Virus record (IMG/VR): IMGVR_UViG_3300032298_001038
Location: 124,001-188,000 of that record
DNA: 64,000 nt
Direction: 5' to 3' (one strand)
DNA from: a virus
In this document: positions 23,086 through 32,041 of the stretch, one piece after another
Layout of the letters: each line of letters starts with the position of its first letter
Position numbering within the stretch: the stretch's first letter is position 1
The notes under the pieces: model-generated
Told to the model about the DNA's origin: nothing
The model's database searches: none
The model's input: the letters and a program-made list of their open reading frames with translations, nothing else
Position numbers and translations under genes: made by a program

Positions 23086-25011
23086 ATGGCACCTAATAGT
23101 ACGCAGGACTTGCCTGCAAATAACACAGCAGCGATCGAAGTCGCGAATCTTGGCGTTCGGTCGCTGCTGGAAGAACTGGCGTCGATTAACGCCACGGATC
23201 AGAAAGCCGCGCAAGCACGCTGTCGCGTGTTAGGTGCTCTTGCGCAGCAACGTGTATTTTCGTCTTTAGAGCCGCTACTGCCGTTGGTGTTGAACCTAAA
23301 CGGTAAGCCGTACACTCTAGATAATCACTACCCGTTTTCCCCACTTTTTCGTTGCCTGACACCGAAGAATCAGGTGTGGTGCACGGGCCGTCAGGTGTCG
23401 AAGTCTACGAGTCTGGCCGCGCACGGCGTTGTGGTGGCGAACTCCATTCCGTTTTTCAAAACGTTGTTCATCACGCCGTTGTACGAGCAGATTCGTCGGT
23501 TTTCAAATAACTATGTCCGACCTTTCATCGATCAATCACCAGTAAAGGTGTTATGGTCAGGCACGACGACCGAAAACTCAGTTCTGCAACGTTCGTTCAA
23601 AAACAACTCAATGATGTTGTTCTCATTTGCGTTGCTTGACGCTGACCGCGTCCGTGGTGTGTCTGCTGACCGTGTGTGCATCGACGAAGTGCAGGACATG
23701 GACCCCGATCACGTTCCTATCATTCAAGAAACCATGTCGTACTCCAAATGGGGGACCATGTATTTCACAGGAACGCCGAAGACCTTCGACAATTTAATTT
23801 ACGGTTTGTATAAACGTTCGTCGCAAGCGGAATGGTTTATACCGTGTCACTCGTGCCGGCACTGGAACATCCCGGCGCTCGAACACGATCTTGACGCGAT
23901 GATTGGCCCGTGGTCGCCGCACATTAGCGAGAAGTATCCCGGCACCGTGTGCGCAAAGTGTCAAAAACCCATCAGCCCGCGGCACGGTCGGTGGGTGCAT
24001 CGCTATCCTGAGCGGCGTTGGCAGTTTGCCGGCTACCACGTTCCGCAGATTATCTTGCCGCTGCACTTCTCCGATCCCGACAAGTGGACGACGCTGCTGT
24101 TGAAGCGCGAAGGCTTTGGCAACATGACGCAGGCCCAGTTCTACAACGAAGTCATGGGCGAGAGTATTGACACTGGTCAAAAACTCGTCAGTGAGACTGA
24201 TTTAAAGGGCGCGTGCTTGTTGAAGTGGGAGAACAAGAAAGAACCAGACCCACAATGCTATCAAAACCTGATGAAGTACCGGCACCGCGTCTTGGCAATC
24301 GACTGGGGCGGTGGCGGCGAAGAAGGCGTTAGTTTCACCGCGATTGCCGTGATGGGTTTTTTACCAGACGGCAGAATCGATGTGTTGTGGGGCAAACGCC
24401 TGCTCATCGGCGGTGATCATTTGCAGGAAGCCATCGAGTGCATGAAGTGGTGCAACAAGTTTAAGTGCGATCTTGTAGCCCACGACTATACCGGCGCCGG
24501 CACCGTGCGCGAGACGGTGATGGTGCAGGCCGGTTTCAATCTTGACCGCGTCATGGCAATGCGTCTCGTCCGCTCAGCAGCGCAAGACATCATTGTCTAC
24601 AAAGAGCCGACACCGATTAATCATCGGCAGCATTACAGCCTCGACAAGACGCGCAGTCTGCTGTACACATGCCAAGCGATCAAAATGAAACAACTGCGAT
24701 TTTTTCAATACGACTGGTCATCGCAAGATGCGCCCGGAATTGTTGCTGACTTTCTGGCGTTGGTCGAAAACAAGACAGAGTCGCGACTTGGCGGCGACAT
24801 CTATACTATTACGCGCAACACGCTGCTGACTGACGACTTTGCGCAGGCTGTCAATCTTGGTGCGTGCGCGTTGTGGCACGTGTGCCAAGCGTGGCCTAAT
24901 TTTGCGCAACTGGCCGGCGTCGGGCGGATTACCGCAAAACAGGTGGCACAAGAACGCGACATTGACTGGGCCGACGACTCTATCGGCAACAGTTACTTTG
25001 GCGGTTATTAA
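23086..25011 (+). CDS. terL: Terminase large subunit
   Basis: 641 aa. ATPase part: Walker A-like GRQVSKST at 101-108 (a deviant form common in phage terminases) and Walker B RVCIDEVQDMD at 196-206. A zinc cluster follows (C254, C257, C289, C292) as in lambda gpA-type terminases. The nuclease part has LAIDWGGGG (about 403-411), VAHDYTGAG (about 465) and LTDDF near 577, giving the acidic triad. It packages DNA into proheads using ATP and cuts concatemers. No ribosome site is obvious. It lies as a single plus-strand gene between minus-strand clusters; no small subunit was recognised beside it. Confidence 0.9.
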   Translation: MAPNSTQDLPANNTAAIEVANLGVRSLLEELASINATDQKAAQARCRVLGALAQQRVFSSLEPLLPLVLNLNGKPYTLDNHYPFSPLFRCLTPKNQVWCTGRQVSKSTSLAAHGVVVANSIPFFKTLFITPLYEQIRRFSNNYVRPFIDQSPVKVLWSGTTTENSVLQRSFKNNSMMLFSFALLDADRVRGVSADRVCIDEVQDMDPDHVPIIQETMSYSKWGTMYFTGTPKTFDNLIYGLYKRSSQAEWFIPCHSCRHWNIPALEHDLDAMIGPWSPHISEKYPGTVCAKCQKPISPRHGRWVHRYPERRWQFAGYHVPQIILPLHFSDPDKWTTLLLKREGFGNMTQAQFYNEVMGESIDTGQKLVSETDLKGACLLKWENKKEPDPQCYQNLMKYRHRVLAIDWGGGGEEGVSFTAIAVMGFLPDGRIDVLWGKRLLIGGDHLQEAIECMKWCNKFKCDLVAHDYTGAGTVRETVMVQAGFNLDRVMAMRLVRSAAQDIIVYKEPTPINHRQHYSLDKTRSLLYTCQAIKMKQLRFFQYDWSSQDAPGIVADFLALVENKTESRLGGDIYTITRNTLLTDDFAQAVNLGACALWHVCQAWPNFAQLAGVGRITAKQVAQERDIDWADDSIGNSYFGGY

Positions 25012-25355
25012 TACAACCGCCAGCAGTAGTCTTTTAATTTTGCACGAAGACGGGCGATGTCGCGAATTGGGCAACTCTCGATTGCTCGAACGACTGCCAA
25101 CGCCTGATCGTGCAACGCGTTCGCAGCCTCCGAACAGTCCATGCTGCTCGCGTACAGTTGCCAATTTTCTCCGTCGCGCGGAATGGCCGGTGCACTACCT
25201 TTTACCGCGTCGTCTACAATTTTCTGAAAAACGCCGTCTGGCTCAGTGTCGTAGGCGCCGAACTCCCTGTACTTTTTTTGGACGGCTTCAAACTTTTTGA
25301 TTTCTTCGGCTACGGCTTCAACTATTGTTTTCTCTTGCGTGTCTGATTTCGTCAA
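25008..25355 (-). CDS. Unknown charged protein
   Basis: 115 aa, helical, with an N-terminal charged segment (EEIKKFEAVQKKYREFGAYD) and a helix with several Arg at the end. Its end overlaps the terminase stop by 4 nt in convergent orientation, and its start overlaps the next gene by 38 nt. Function unknown. Confidence 0.55.
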   Translation of the reverse strand: MTKSDTQEKTIVEAVAEEIKKFEAVQKKYREFGAYDTEPDGVFQKIVDDAVKGSAPAIPRDGENWQLYASSMDCSEAANALHDQALAVVRAIESCPIRDIARLRAKLKDYCWRLY

Positions 25356-25761
25356 CTTTCTGCTTCCCCTCGTCGGTAACGGAGAATGTAAAATCGTTAT
25401 TGTCTACGTCATACTGGCAGTCTAGCAGGTTTTGTTTTACGCCTTCTTGCAAGACGTTCGACATAATGCGATCCATGAGCGCGGCGAGCAGTTCATTTAT
25501 CTTTTTCTTGGCTTCTTCTTTCGTGTCACCGCCAACGGCGTAACCGTCATCGCTCACAAAACTGTGCTCTCGGACAATATTCTCGGCCTCCTGTAACGAC
25601 AAATACTGATGCTTTGTCTTTGCTTCGTCGTCGTTTGCGGGTGTTTCGTTTAGCCGAGAGATAAATCGCCCGTACATAATCAGCGCGGCGTCGCGCACTG
25701 CTGGAATAGTGCTGAGTTCAAACCGCGCGTCGGTGTCGCTGTAGTCGCTGTCGTCAAACAA
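25318..25761 (-). CDS. Unknown acidic helical protein
   Basis: 147 aa, helical, acidic N-terminus. No recognised motif. Overlaps both neighbours. Confidence 0.55.
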   Translation of the reverse strand: MFDDSDYSDTDARFELSTIPAVRDAALIMYGRFISRLNETPANDDEAKTKHQYLSLQEAENIVREHSFVSDDGYAVGGDTKEEAKKKINELLAALMDRIMSNVLQEGVKQNLLDCQYDVDNNDFTFSVTDEGKQKVDEIRHARENNS

Positions 25762-26071
25762 CGTTCGCCGCCTCTAACCGCGCAGCGGCAATGGCCGCGT
25801 CATACGCGCCCTTGGCGAGAATGCGCGCCCGCACGGCGTCGCGCTGCCGCTCAAGATACGTCTGATACTCGCTGTCTGTGTTTACGACCGCCTCGGCAGA
25901 CGAAAACGAGTGCGGCTTGCCGGTAAACGAATTGTCACCGGCTTTCATGATGCGCTCAATTGCCGTCAACTTGACGTTTGCCCGCGCGTCTTCAAGCGCC
26001 TGTTCGTGCGCGACAGCGTCGGCAAGATTTCTAGCGGCGGCATTGATTGCGGCAACAAAGTTATTTGTCAT
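25754..26071 (-). CDS. Unknown Ala-rich protein
   Basis: 105 aa, very Ala-rich and helical at both ends (AAINAAARNLADAVAHEQAL and YDAAIAAARLEAANVV). No function visible. It overlaps the preceding gene by 11 nt. Confidence 0.55.
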   Translation of the reverse strand: MTNNFVAAINAAARNLADAVAHEQALEDARANVKLTAIERIMKAGDNSFTGKPHSFSSAEAVVNTDSEYQTYLERQRDAVRARILAKGAYDAAIAAARLEAANVV

Positions 26072-26282
26072 AGTTTTTTAGGTCTTTCTTTGCCTGAAGT
26101 TCTTTTGCTGTTGGAATACGTTTCGGAAATTTTTCTGGGTGGCACAACTGGCACGACGCCTTGTTGCATCCGTTATGTGTTTTTCGAAACCTACCGGGCT
26201 TGTCGTATTCGTATCCGTTGATCTGCCGCGATTCTTCGCGGCGCCGGTCGATAATGTGTTTTTCTTCGTGGTATCGTTTCAT
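26061..26282 (-). CDS. Small Cys/His protein (conserved family)
   Basis: 73 aa, basic, with NGCNKASCQLCHPEKFPKR near the centre, C-x4-C-x2-C-H, a pattern found in a widespread small family of bacteria and phages with no assigned function, possibly zinc-binding. It is followed upstream by a tRNA gene. Confidence 0.6.
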   Translation of the reverse strand: MKRYHEEKHIIDRRREESRQINGYEYDKPGRFRKTHNGCNKASCQLCHPEKFPKRIPTAKELQAKKDLKNYDK

Positions 26283-26304
26283 GTTGCGGTTCCATTAGGG
26301 CAAA

Positions 26305-26376
26305 GCCGGTGGTCGGAGTCGAACCGACGACAGGCAGTTTACAAAACTGCTACTCTACCAACTGAGTTACACCGGC
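26305..26376 (-). tRNA. tRNA-Thr (anticodon TGT)
   Basis: The minus strand folds into a full cloverleaf: a 7-bp acceptor stem GCCGGTG/CACCGGC, D stem ACTC/GAGT, anticodon stem GCAGT/ACTGC with loop TTTGTAA, and T stem GTCGG/CCGAC with TTCGACT. The anticodon TGT reads ACA. CCA is not encoded. Confidence 0.9.
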
Positions 26377-26384
26377 TAATGTGT

Positions 26385-26624
26385 TTACGGTTTGATTTTT
26401 TGTTGCTTCAACGCGCTGATGTATTTTACTACGTCGTCAAAACAGTCTTCGCACAACTCCATTCTGCACGTATCGCCGTCTTTTCGACTTGTGTAGCCCC
26501 ATGTAGCGCAGAGCGTAGCGCATTCGTAATCGTCGAGTATTGTTTTGCAACTTTTTTCGCACACGTCGCAAAATATGTCGACGAGCGCGAGATGCGTTTG
26601 CTGCTGTTTTTCATATTTTTTCAT
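26385..26624 (-). CDS. Small Cys-rich protein
   Basis: 79 aa from the ATG at 26624. Contains DIFCDVCEKSCKTI, then ECATLCATWGY and MELCEDCFDDVV, a zinc-ribbon-like arrangement of paired Cys. A similar small protein is widespread in phages. Overlaps the glycosylase-like gene by 4 nt. Confidence 0.6.
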   Translation of the reverse strand: MKKYEKQQQTHLALVDIFCDVCEKSCKTILDDYECATLCATWGYTSRKDGDTCRMELCEDCFDDVVKYISALKQQKIKP

Positions 26625-27088
26625 GTGGCTTCTTGTGTTATTTGCACGGGCCAAAAGTACGGGAGATAGATCGGGTCATCCCAGCCGAACTGGGAATAAT
26701 GCCTCAAATCCTTGCGCAATAGACTGCTGCGATGAGACGCGTGCAGTTCCGGCGAGCCGAACCATGCGGGGTAGCGGTTGACGTCGATTGTGGGCCGGAG
26801 CCGAGAGTATGCCGTTACGAACTCGTTCTCTAGCCGATCCTTAAATCCCCGCGACGTCCATTCGCGGCAAACTACGATTGCGTATACCAGAAGCGCAATC
26901 TCGTGTCCAGCCCACATCAAAACAGCGGGGTGGTGCTGCCAGCCTTTTTTGCCGGGCCTATGCTCGCCGATGGGTACGCCGCAGCAAAGCAAAATCTGCT
27001 TACACTCGACGCGTTGTTTTCCAAGGCGTTTGTTATCGAGGCATTTTGCCGATCTCCTAAAACTCGGGAGAGGCAAAAATGTTTGCAT
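26621..27088 (-). CDS. Pyrimidine-dimer DNA glycosylase-like protein (MSMEG_6728 type)
   Basis: 155 aa. MQTFLPLPSF then CLDNKRLGKQRVECKQIL (16-33) and HHPAVLMWAG (52-61) match the conserved small family that includes T4 DenV-related pyrimidine-dimer glycosylases. Catalysis in DenV uses the N-terminal amine; the N-terminal residues here fit a protein that keeps its start at MQTF. It may repair UV damage, but the exact activity is inferred. Confidence 0.65.
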   Translation of the reverse strand: MQTFLPLPSFRRSAKCLDNKRLGKQRVECKQILLCCGVPIGEHRPGKKGWQHHPAVLMWAGHEIALLVYAIVVCREWTSRGFKDRLENEFVTAYSRLRPTIDVNRYPAWFGSPELHASHRSSLLRKDLRHYSQFGWDDPIYLPYFWPVQITQEAT

Positions 27089-27090
27089 TA

Positions 27091-27435
27091 TTAGTTTTTG
27101 TCGTAGTCTTTGTCGTCAAAATCTTCTTCATAACTAGGGTCGTCATCTTCTTCGTCCCAATCTTCTTCGTCATCGTCGTCGTCGCCTGACCAATCTTCGT
27201 CCTCTTCTACTTCTTCGTCGTCGTCTTCCCACTCTTCATCGTCGTCCTCGTCGTCGTCGATATAAAAGTTGGGCGTTGGAATGTTTAAATCTGAATCGTC
27301 ATCGTCGTCGTCGTCCTCGTCGGCGTTGTCATCGCTTACGAATTCCCACTCTTTTTCAATGAAATCTTCGTCGTAATTGTCGTCGCGACGGTTACGTACG
27401 TTCGAGCCAGAAAATAACAATCCGACGTAAGTCAT
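27091..27435 (-). CDS. Extremely acidic protein
   Basis: 114 aa of which a large fraction after residue 20 is Asp/Glu, in runs such as DDNADEDDDDDDDSD and EDDDEEVEEDEDW, with only a few Tyr and Trp. It may mimic DNA and bind DNA-binding proteins, or be disordered. It lies 1-2 nt from the primase-like gene. The low complexity makes homology by eye unsafe, but the frame is open and properly placed. Confidence 0.6.
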   Translation of the reverse strand: MTYVGLLFSGSNVRNRRDDNYDEDFIEKEWEFVSDDNADEDDDDDDDSDLNIPTPNFYIDDDEDDDEEWEDDDEEVEEDEDWSGDDDDDEEDWDEEDDDPSYEEDFDDKDYDKN

Positions 27436-27436
27436 A

Positions 27437-30085
27437 TTAACCAGTCTCTTTTTCCAGCGACTCTCCTGACGGAATAAGAAATTGATCGCACCAGTCTTTG
27501 TTAACTAGTACGCCTTGCATATTGTGTACGACTTCTTCGCCCGCGTAAACGCCGTCCTGTTGCAGCAAATCTATTATCGCCAACCAGTTAGGGCCGACGC
27601 TACGCTCTGTATAAAAATAACGATCAATGGCCCGTCGATTCAACCACCAATGGTCTTTTTTGCGTAAAATATAGTCATTGGTTTGCCGGCTATTTCTGGG
27701 TACCGGTAAAACCGTTAGTTTTTCGGCCGAAATGGCTCTGTTTAGTTCGCGCGCGAGTTCGGTGTGGGCAGAAGAGGCGTAGGCCATGAGGCTTTGGGCG
27801 TGCGCTAAATTGAACGCTACGCCGTATGTTTCGCTCATCCACGCGTGTAAGTCGTTGAGCACAGTTGCGTGGATGTTGTCTACGCGGCTGAATATGTTCA
27901 GCCGGTTTTTTAACGCGCGCTGAATGTACGCTGGCAAGACGTACCGCAGCGGGTCGAGGTCGTATTGCAGATTTGTTGGCGCGGCTTTTATCGCCTGCCA
28001 GCCGTAACTGAGGCCGCTGGTGGCCGGCGGTTGTTGCAGCCGTAAAAATAGCGGCCGATTAAAGTACTTCGGGACGTGCGGGTTAAACACGTCGTCGTTG
28101 AACGCGCTGTAGCCTAGAACCGGCCACGTCGCGGTTGCGGTAATGCTATTTAAAAAGTGATGCGAGTTTTTGCGCTGGAGCACTGTCGTTTGTTCGCCGG
28201 CACAACCCAAGGCCTCGCCGACGCGCTGGGCAACGTCGAAGTTTTGGCACGAAATTGCTGTGGCGATATAGTCTTTGCGCATAATCGGCGCGACGAGGTT
28301 GCCTAGCGCCGCGGCGGTGAACGCCCACACGAACGAGTTTTCATGGGCGGGCGTCAACAGGTCGCGAAGCGGCAGCGGTGCAATTGGCGCTGGTTCTGGA
28401 AACACCTTGGCCGTCTTGCGCGACGTCCAGCCTTGTGCCGGCTGTATTTCGCCGGCGTGGGTTAGTTCGTATTTGGCAAAGCGAAACGTGTGCGTATTTT
28501 CGTCCCACCCAGACTTGGTCGCCACGTTTACGAGTTTGGGCGGGCGCAACTGCATCGCGATCATATGGCTGCTTCTGTTCCACGAGCGGTCAAAAATGAC
28601 CAACTTGCCGTGTGGCGCCATGACTGTCGCAGCATATGCCAACAAACCCATACGTTCAATTCGCTTGGCAGAGTCTGTAAACGTGTACTCTTGATTGTCC
28701 ATGTACACGCTGCCGGAGTACATCTTGTCGCCGGTATCGGCTTGCAACACTTTGGCGATAGTTACCCGCGCATTTGATATTTGCTGCCCCATTTGATTCC
28801 ACCACCCCGTGTCTCGCTCAATTACGATTCGCCGTCGACCTGTTCTGGTCGGAGCAGCGAGCGACATTTTGACCGCGGCGAGTACGCGGTCTTTAAAGTC
28901 TTTTGAAAACTGTGCTGCGTGCCGCTCAAGAAACAGGCTAAGTTTGTCGTGCGGCACAGTGAGTCGCTGCATGAACGCTTGCGCGTTAAGTTCGCTGACA
29001 CCGATGGTCGCGTCAATTAACGCTTTTTGCCACGTTTTGGCGTTGACGCGCATAGCGCTGAGCCGCCCCATGATTGCGTGGTCGACGGCTTTACCGTACG
29101 GTTTTGTGACCCGGTTGGACGGCGGCACCGCAGCGGCGTAGCCCTTGGCGTTGCAGGCGCGGCTGATGAGTTCTGGTGTGGCTACGGCGCCGTGGAATAT
29201 TCTGCCGCCGTTTGGTAATGCCGCCCATGTTGCGCCGTAACTTTCGGCCTCTGGACCGCTATAACTGGCCGCCAGCGGTAAGGTCTGCATGTGGCGCGCG
29301 AGATAATCGCACTGTGTTTGCAGCACCCAGAGCGGGTCGTCGGACACAAACTGGGTGCCTTTGAGCATTTCCGGCGCAGAGCCAATGACTTCTTTGAGCA
29401 GAAAATACCCGGCTTCGGGTTTTTGCCGGCGGTAGCCGGACAGCCCAATAAACACCTGCTTAGATTCGTTGATGTCGTTGTATTGCAACAACAAGAACCC
29501 GGTTAATCTTCCGGGCAGGTCATAAAAAGGAAATACAAGAGCGGCCCCACCGTCGCGTAATCGAGGCGGTTTCGCTCTTCCCATTTCCGCACAAACTTTT
29601 GCAATTTGGTCATAGTGCGCGACCCCTACAAGGCCGTAACATCCGTCAATTTCACTCCTGACACCAAACTCTCTAAGCCGGCAGGCGATAACGTCATCGC
29701 CATGATTCCAGACCTGAGATTCCGCGTCGAACCAGAAGTTCTCAGCGGCTTTTTGTTTAGCCAAAGCCCGGTCATAATCGCCAATTACCCTGTTCGCGTC
29801 GTTTTCCGTAATAATGCCGGAATCGCTGAATTTTGTGAGGGTATTTGGTAAACTTAGATTCCAGATATTGGCCCCAAACGTTATGATATCCCCGTGGGCT
29901 GAGCAGGCCGTACAGTTCAACCACAGGCCGTCTGTTAAAATATCATCGAAAACGTGAAGCGTGTTTTGCTGACAATGCGGGCATTGTAAAATTGCTGGGA
30001 AGACCGGCTTTTCCAACGACAGCCCCAAAACGGCTAAAGCGCGCAAATGGTTGTGTCGGCGAATTAAACAAGCAGGAAAACCCAT
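27437..30085 (-). CDS. Primase-like protein with CHC2-type zinc ribbon
   Basis: 882 aa. The N-terminus has C35-x2-C38 ... C58-x2-C61, a zinc ribbon with the spacing of DnaG-type primases. Residues 181-197 (AALVFPFYDLPGRLTGF) match the 'P-x-D-x-x-G-r-x-x-G' segment seen between the zinc domain and Toprim core. The remaining 650 residues were not recognised; no Walker A motif was found, so a fused active helicase is unlikely. It probably makes primers or initiates replication. GGAG lies 6 nt before the ATG; the start overlaps that of the divergent plus-strand gene. Confidence 0.6.
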   Translation of the reverse strand: MGFPACLIRRHNHLRALAVLGLSLEKPVFPAILQCPHCQQNTLHVFDDILTDGLWLNCTACSAHGDIITFGANIWNLSLPNTLTKFSDSGIITENDANRVIGDYDRALAKQKAAENFWFDAESQVWNHGDDVIACRLREFGVRSEIDGCYGLVGVAHYDQIAKVCAEMGRAKPPRLRDGGAALVFPFYDLPGRLTGFLLLQYNDINESKQVFIGLSGYRRQKPEAGYFLLKEVIGSAPEMLKGTQFVSDDPLWVLQTQCDYLARHMQTLPLAASYSGPEAESYGATWAALPNGGRIFHGAVATPELISRACNAKGYAAAVPPSNRVTKPYGKAVDHAIMGRLSAMRVNAKTWQKALIDATIGVSELNAQAFMQRLTVPHDKLSLFLERHAAQFSKDFKDRVLAAVKMSLAAPTRTGRRRIVIERDTGWWNQMGQQISNARVTIAKVLQADTGDKMYSGSVYMDNQEYTFTDSAKRIERMGLLAYAATVMAPHGKLVIFDRSWNRSSHMIAMQLRPPKLVNVATKSGWDENTHTFRFAKYELTHAGEIQPAQGWTSRKTAKVFPEPAPIAPLPLRDLLTPAHENSFVWAFTAAALGNLVAPIMRKDYIATAISCQNFDVAQRVGEALGCAGEQTTVLQRKNSHHFLNSITATATWPVLGYSAFNDDVFNPHVPKYFNRPLFLRLQQPPATSGLSYGWQAIKAAPTNLQYDLDPLRYVLPAYIQRALKNRLNIFSRVDNIHATVLNDLHAWMSETYGVAFNLAHAQSLMAYASSAHTELARELNRAISAEKLTVLPVPRNSRQTNDYILRKKDHWWLNRRAIDRYFYTERSVGPNWLAIIDLLQQDGVYAGEEVVHNMQGVLVNKDWCDQFLIPSGESLEKETG

Positions 30086-31256
30086 GACAACTCCGCTCGA
30101 TCAAACACAGGACGTGGCCGGACGCGAAACGCACCGGCTGACTACGCTTTTTGCTTGCCCTGATTTTGTTAAGTCTGCTTCGGCTGAGCGGACACACGGC
30201 GACAGCACACTGCCGCGCCACATGTACGCCGATCAATACAATAAACTTTATCCGTGTCATTCCGCGGCTGCAACATGGCTGTCCGCCCTTCACTTTGCCG
30301 ACAAGCGTGCGTCGTTTAACGAAAAGCGCGCCGACGAGATTCATTCCCGCATCGTTGCGGCGGCTAAGTTTTTCGGAATCCTTGGCGCGGTAAATGAACT
30401 CGAAGAGAAGGTTGCGGCTGTCAACGTTGACGACCTCAACAATCTTTCTGACGACAATTTCGCTATCGTGTGGGCGGCTGACGCAGGCGCGAAAGAACGG
30501 CACTGGCCGCTGCGTAACGCGACTGAGGTCAAGTTCGCCGCTGAACATTTTAACACGTATCGCGATGAGTTCGTATTCGAAGACCGCCAGAAGGTGGCTG
30601 AAAAGATTCTCGTCAAGGCTGCCGAGTATGGCGCCGACATTGGCGATCACGAGCATGTGCTGTCGTTATCGGCTGGCTTCGGCGCTTGCGCCGCGAGTGT
30701 TGCCGGCGACATGCTGCGCAAGCGGGCGGCGCTTGTACAGCGCAGCAACAGCCCCGCGGCAGTTGAGATGTTGAAGTTGGCCGCTGTCGTCGAGAGCAAC
30801 CCTGAAAACGCGCGCGAGCAAGAGATGCGTTTGAAGTTAGCCGCCGCCGTCGACGAGTTCGACCGCGTCAATCACCTCGACCGGCTGTATGACGCCGGCG
30901 GGTTGCCGCGTCCTGAAGAAGTGTTGTTCGCCGTGACCGAGAAGGTTGCGAACGATTTCATGCGCGCCAACGTCGAGACGACTACGGGCAATGTGTATGC
31001 GCTGGACGATCTGGAGAAACTGGCGCTGGAGCAGGTGCGTGAGTGGCTTGGCGACGATTTCGCCGACGCCGTGACTGCTGGCGGCGTCTACCTCGACCGC
31101 GACAAGTTGGCCGCGATTGTGCCGACGTTGGATCGCGGTATGGCGTCGATGCTGGACCGGCTGATGCAAGAGAACAAGATCGCGGCTGTCGTGCAGACAA
31201 AAGCCGCCGAGTGCTTACTGCCGCTCGAAAAATTGTTCGAACTTGCAGCCGAGTGA
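30084..31256 (+). CDS. Unknown, possible virion or replication-associated protein
   Basis: 390 aa from the ATG at 30084, with AGGA 7 nt upstream. It is soluble and helical, with conserved-looking LFACPDFVKSASAERTHGD and ADQYNKLYPCHSAAATWLSA near the N-terminus. The rest is Ala/Glu-rich helix. No catalytic motif recognised. It is the first gene of a plus-strand unit with the 122-aa membrane gene and tRNA-Met. Confidence 0.6.
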   Translation: MTTPLDQTQDVAGRETHRLTTLFACPDFVKSASAERTHGDSTLPRHMYADQYNKLYPCHSAAATWLSALHFADKRASFNEKRADEIHSRIVAAAKFFGILGAVNELEEKVAAVNVDDLNNLSDDNFAIVWAADAGAKERHWPLRNATEVKFAAEHFNTYRDEFVFEDRQKVAEKILVKAAEYGADIGDHEHVLSLSAGFGACAASVAGDMLRKRAALVQRSNSPAAVEMLKLAAVVESNPENAREQEMRLKLAAAVDEFDRVNHLDRLYDAGGLPRPEEVLFAVTEKVANDFMRANVETTTGNVYALDDLEKLALEQVREWLGDDFADAVTAGGVYLDRDKLAAIVPTLDRGMASMLDRLMQENKIAAVVQTKAAECLLPLEKLFELAAE

Positions 31257-31271
31257 CGTTTCGGCTATATT
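31243..31271 (+). promoter_or_regulatory. Sigma70-type promoter
   Basis: TTGCAG (31243-31248), a 17-bp spacer and TATATT (31266-31271). It overlaps the end of the 390-aa gene and lies 37 nt upstream of the next ATG at 31309, so it could drive the membrane gene and the tRNA-Met. Confidence 0.65.
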
Positions 31272-31308
31272 CCCGCGCGGTCTGGGTTCATCAACCAAGG
31301 GGAATATT

Positions 31309-31677
31309 ATGCAGAGCCTCAACAAGTGGCTTGTGTCTATTTGTTTCAGCGTAGTCGTTATTTTGGCGCAGGTGATCGTCACGCAGTACATGGTGATCTC
31401 CGGTTTGCGCACGCAATTGGATTACACCAAGACTGCGCAGCGCATCGCGGGCGATCAAATTGCCGACATGATGTACGAGTTGTCGCGGGTGCGGAGCGAA
31501 CGAGACTCGAACGACACGCAAAAGTTTGTTGAGGGCGTAGTCGCTGCGATTGAGCGGCGCGATGAGTTCAGCGCTATCTGGCACGACGGTTACAGCCGCG
31601 GGACGGAGGTGCAACAATACGTCGCCGAACTAGACGACAAACGGACCACCACGTATACTAAAGACCAGAAGAAATAA
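31309..31677 (+). CDS. Single-pass membrane protein with charged helical tail
   Basis: 122 aa from the ATG at 31309, with AAGGGG 7 nt upstream. An N-terminal membrane segment (LVSICFSVVVILAQVIVT) is followed by a charged, probably coiled-coil region. This inner-membrane-anchored layout is like an i-spanin, but no partner was recognised, so that is speculation. It ends 4 nt before the tRNA-Met gene. Confidence 0.6.
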   Translation: MQSLNKWLVSICFSVVVILAQVIVTQYMVISGLRTQLDYTKTAQRIAGDQIADMMYELSRVRSERDSNDTQKFVEGVVAAIERRDEFSAIWHDGYSRGTEVQQYVAELDDKRTTTYTKDQKK

Positions 31678-31681
31678 CTGA

Positions 31682-31759
31682 CGTGGAGTGGAGAAGCCCG
31701 GTCATCTCGTTGGCCTCATAAGCCAAAGAACGCTGGTTCAAATCCAGCCTCCACCACCA
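31682..31759 (+). tRNA. tRNA-Met (CAT), initiator-like
   Basis: Cloverleaf on the plus strand: acceptor CGTGGAG/CTCCACC, with position 1 C opposite C (mismatch 1-72, the hallmark of bacterial initiator tRNA), D stem GAGA/TCTC (A11-T24), anticodon stem TTGGC/GCCAA with three G-C pairs next to loop CTCATAA, and T stem GCTGG/CCAGC. The 3' CCA is encoded (31757-31759). These features favour initiator tRNA over elongator tRNA-Met. Confidence 0.85.
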
Positions 31760-31789
31760 GATTGGTGTCCCGGCAGGGTCACCCTTTGA

Positions 31790-31815
31790 GCCTCGCCTTC
31801 GGGCGGGGCTTTTTT
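31790..31815 (+). terminator. Intrinsic terminator after tRNA-Met
   Basis: GCCTCGCC TTCG GGCGGGGC forms an 8-bp stem with a stable TTCG loop and one G-T pair, followed by six T. It ends the plus-strand unit 31309-31759. Confidence 0.9.
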
Positions 31816-32041
31816 ATTTGCCCGGGACACAATCAAGCAGCGCCGATCGCGCCGCCAGCAATGCCGAAAATGTTGCGTTTAACATATTGTACGACACGCG
31901 ATCCATTTCTGGTTTGCAAATAAGTTCGCCGAGTTCTTCGTGGGCGGAGTGTATAAGTTCAAAAAGGGAAATTCGTTGTTTCTTCTGAAACTCTTTCTCC
32001 CGTTTTTCGTATGCTTTCTCTAGGTGACTTTTCTTGGCCAA
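31814..32041 (-). CDS. Small charged helical protein
   Basis: 75 aa, basic N-terminal helix (EKAYEKREKEFQKKQR), then an amphipathic helix. It overlaps the end of the upstream gene by 83 nt in another frame, so one of the two ends may be mis-called; both frames were kept. Its stop abuts the terminator of the plus strand. Confidence 0.45.
   Translation of the reverse strand: MAKKSHLEKAYEKREKEFQKKQRISLFELIHSAHEELGELICKPEMDRVSYNMLNATFSALLAARSALLDCVPGK

Noticed and set aside
26305-26376. tRNA-Lys reading of the same gene
   Set aside because: The anticodon stem places TGT, not TTT, in positions 34-36.
29943-30656. 237-aa minus-strand frame over the plus-strand 390-aa gene
   Set aside because: The plus-strand gene has AGGA before its ATG and a more natural sequence.
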